21,544 nucleotides of DNA from JBEKJU01 sp050011095. Lineage in GTDB: Bacteria; Desulfobacterota; Syntrophorhabdia; Syntrophorhabdales; WCHB1-27. Of the stretch, positions 20,324-21,544 are shown piece by piece. Both the position numbers and the translations under genes were made by a program. Location: NCBI GenBank assembly GCA_050011095.1, contig JBEKJU010000039.1:1-21544 (forward strand), given 5' to 3'. The notes beneath the pieces are model-generated. The model saw only the letters and a program-made list of their open reading frames with translations, did not search any database and had not been told where the DNA came from. Within the stretch, counting starts at the first letter, position 1; each line of letters opens with the position of its first letter.

Positions 20324-20500
20324 GGGTAAAGACGGAGGCGAAGGGGACATACGTCTTGCCGGGCTTGCCGCCAACGTATCGGTGAAGTAGCACCTACAAT
20401 CAGAGTGTTGGCCGTGAGGTCGAAGGCATATGATTGCCACGCGAAAGGAACACCGTGATCAGATAGGACAGTAAGGAGTCAGCTGCATCAAGTTGTTGGG

Positions 20501-21016
20501 CTATTTAAGCCCTGATAGGTAAATCAGTTCCTGTAGTACAACTCGTATCTCGGGCAGGAGTTTATCAAGGTCATTTCTGATAGCATGGTAACGCCTACTG
20601 TGGGCTGATTTGTCTCCAATGTCCTTCAGTTTGGGTAGCGCACTCTTGGTGTTTCTTGTGAGATTCCACGCCGGTTCCGCAAGGGTGCACCTGATGAGGT
20701 CTGATAAAAAGAAGAAATCCCCATTTCCGTCCTTGATCTTGTCTGCGATCTTGTGAGACTCAAAAGTTTCGATAATCAGCGTTTCAAAAAGCCGTCTAAC
20801 CATGACAGCACAGGCATCATACCACCCGCTGTCGTAACAGCCGTTGGCTTGGTAAGCCACCCGTTCAATATACCCTCGCGTCCCCTTGATAAGCGCAACT
20901 GGTATAACGGACTGCCCAGGAGCGGCTATCCCGGCCTGGGGTGGGAGCAAGACCTCCTTGCAATCGGTCTGTATCGCCGAAACGAAGTCTCTTAAGCGGT
21001 TTGCTTCGTCGATCAT
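20501..21016 (-). CDS. HEPN/DUF4145-like protein
   Basis: 171-aa all-helical soluble protein. The pattern YDSGWYDACAVMVRRLFETL, IIETFESHKIADKI, LSDLIRCTL, and KLKDIGDKSAHSRRYHAI is typical of DUF4145/HEPN-like domains, in which a paired-helix core ends with a G(N/D)xxAH motif. I do not see a clear R-x4-6-H ribonuclease motif, so activity is uncertain. The N-terminal 45 residues (FVSAIQTDCKEVLLPPQAGI) are not recognised. It lies 11 nt downstream of the frameshifted DUF5343-like gene on the same strand, so the two probably form one transcript. GC content is about half, well below the 60% or so of the genes to the left, which suggests acquisition. A short GGGCT/AGCCC hairpin (20498-20512) overlaps its stop. 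Such pairs are plausible as defence or stress modules, but that is a guess. Confidence 0.62.
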   Translation of the reverse strand: MIDEANRLRDFVSAIQTDCKEVLLPPQAGIAAPGQSVIPVALIKGTRGYIERVAYQANGCYDSGWYDACAVMVRRLFETLIIETFESHKIADKIKDGNGDFFFLSDLIRCTLAEPAWNLTRNTKSALPKLKDIGDKSAHSRRYHAIRNDLDKLLPEIRVVLQELIYLSGLK

Positions 21017-21027
21017 GCCTTGTGGGC

Positions 21028-21544
21028 CTATACCCTGAAGTCTTTCAGATGCCGCGCCATGCTTTCGAATATCTTGTCGATTTGCTCAGCCGTGGTTTCA
21101 GGAGAGATGTGGAGCTGTATGTTTATGTGCAGTTGGGGCAGGCTTCCGTGCCTCCCCTGCGTTTTTTCAGCAGATGAGCGCGTCTCTTTTTCGGTGGGCT
21201 CCGTTTCCTTGGGCGTCGACGCAGCGGCCTCCGCCTTTGGCGCCCGGGTTCTCGGCTGCTTCGCGGATGCTGGGACCTTCTGCTTCTGAGCTGCCTTCTC
21301 TTCGGTAGAAGACGGGTCGGCTTTCAGCAACAGCCTGTAAAACGTTGTGAACATTCTTGCGGCAGGTTCCCGCAGCGACGATAGTTCATGAACCAAGAAG
21401 TAAGGGCCTTCGGATTGCTCTCAAGCGACGAATACAGATCACGAATCTCTTGAGGATAGATCTTATCGAGTAGTGTTTGGCAAACTTTAGGGTACTTAGA
21501 ATCGTCCCGCCAGTCATAGGCCAGATCGGTGGGCTTTCCGTCAT
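21028..21544 (-). pseudogene. DUF5343-like gene, frameshifted and cut by the right window edge
   Basis: The minus strand from 21542 reads DGKPTDLAYDWRDDSKYPKV then CQTLLDKIYPQEIRDLYSSL and SNPKALTSWFMNY, after which this frame degenerates and stops. From about 21385 the frame one base away takes over and reads LREPAARMFTTFYRLLLKAD followed by PSS. Joined, they give the family layout I know from DUF5343-like proteins (GKPTDL, WRDD, YPE, WFM, AARxMxxFYxLLxEADP). The rest is a Lys/Ala/Glu/Pro linker (about 21130-21310) and a C-terminal segment, LPQLHINIQLHISPETTAEQ followed by IDKIFESMARHL. The shift is equivalent to one missing base; it could be a real mutation, a sequencing error, or recoding, though I see no slippery heptamer. 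The N-terminus lies outside the window. Confidence 0.6.

Noticed and set aside
20174..20440. 88-codon minus-strand open frame in the gap after the kinase gene
   Set aside because: Pro/His/Arg-rich composition, no ribosome site, and it is built on two large hairpins.

Overview
The window looks like a chromosomal segment of an anaerobic, GC-rich deltaproteobacterium (Desulfobacterota; a Syntrophorhabdus- or Desulfovibrio-like lineage). This rests on several signs: two oxygen-sensitive-type molybdopterin enzymes, a cluster that resembles the Desulfovibrio DVU_1555-1557 genes, a sigma-54-type promoter, and an rnc gene translationally coupled to an Elp3-like radical SAM gene. No taxonomic search was possible, so this is inference.

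Left part (1-5700). Two minus-strand genes for polysaccharide export (an SLBB lipoprotein followed by a Wzz/GumC-type protein) run out of the left edge. They diverge from a TolC-family outer-membrane factor gene. Immediately after tolC, an efflux operon has collapsed: about 19 codons of a MacA-like adaptor start, then a palindrome-rich repeat of about 230 bp, then the last 27 or so codons of a MacB-like permease. A secreted DUF4412-like protein gene lies convergent to this scar. A cold-shock gene follows, with a good sigma-54 -24/-12 element, three helically phased GAGACA boxes upstream, and a clear terminator.

Middle part (5710-14416). A second copy of the palindrome-rich repeat precedes a near-consensus sigma-70 promoter that overlaps a 36-bp dyad. 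This is followed by a plus-strand gene train: molybdopterin enzyme 1; a scrap of a third molybdopterin enzyme; an FmdE-like protein; molybdopterin enzyme 2; a small two-CxxC protein (DVU_1557-like); a SAM methyltransferase (DVU_1556/TrsM-like); a C_GCAxxG_C_C-type protein (DVU_1555-like); and a radical SAM protein with two CxxxCxxC motifs (TrsS-like). The last five lie end to end or overlap. I read the train as one or two uncharacterised molybdo/tungsto-enzymes with a linked redox/methylation/radical-SAM module. The enzyme pair has no electron-transfer or membrane subunits beside it, so the chemistry may be non-respiratory.

Right part (14417-21544). A small charged protein of unknown function and an acyl-CoA ligase each have their own promoter. 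Next come rnc and a coupled Elp3-like radical SAM gene, which converge on (and overlap by 68 bp) a gene for a tandem two-domain WaaP/RIO-like kinase. After a 400-bp hairpin-rich gap, the base composition drops to about half GC. Here a HEPN/DUF4145-like gene and a frameshifted DUF5343-like gene form a minus-strand pair at the right edge, probably an acquired accessory cassette.

No tRNA, rRNA, transposase or CRISPR array was seen.
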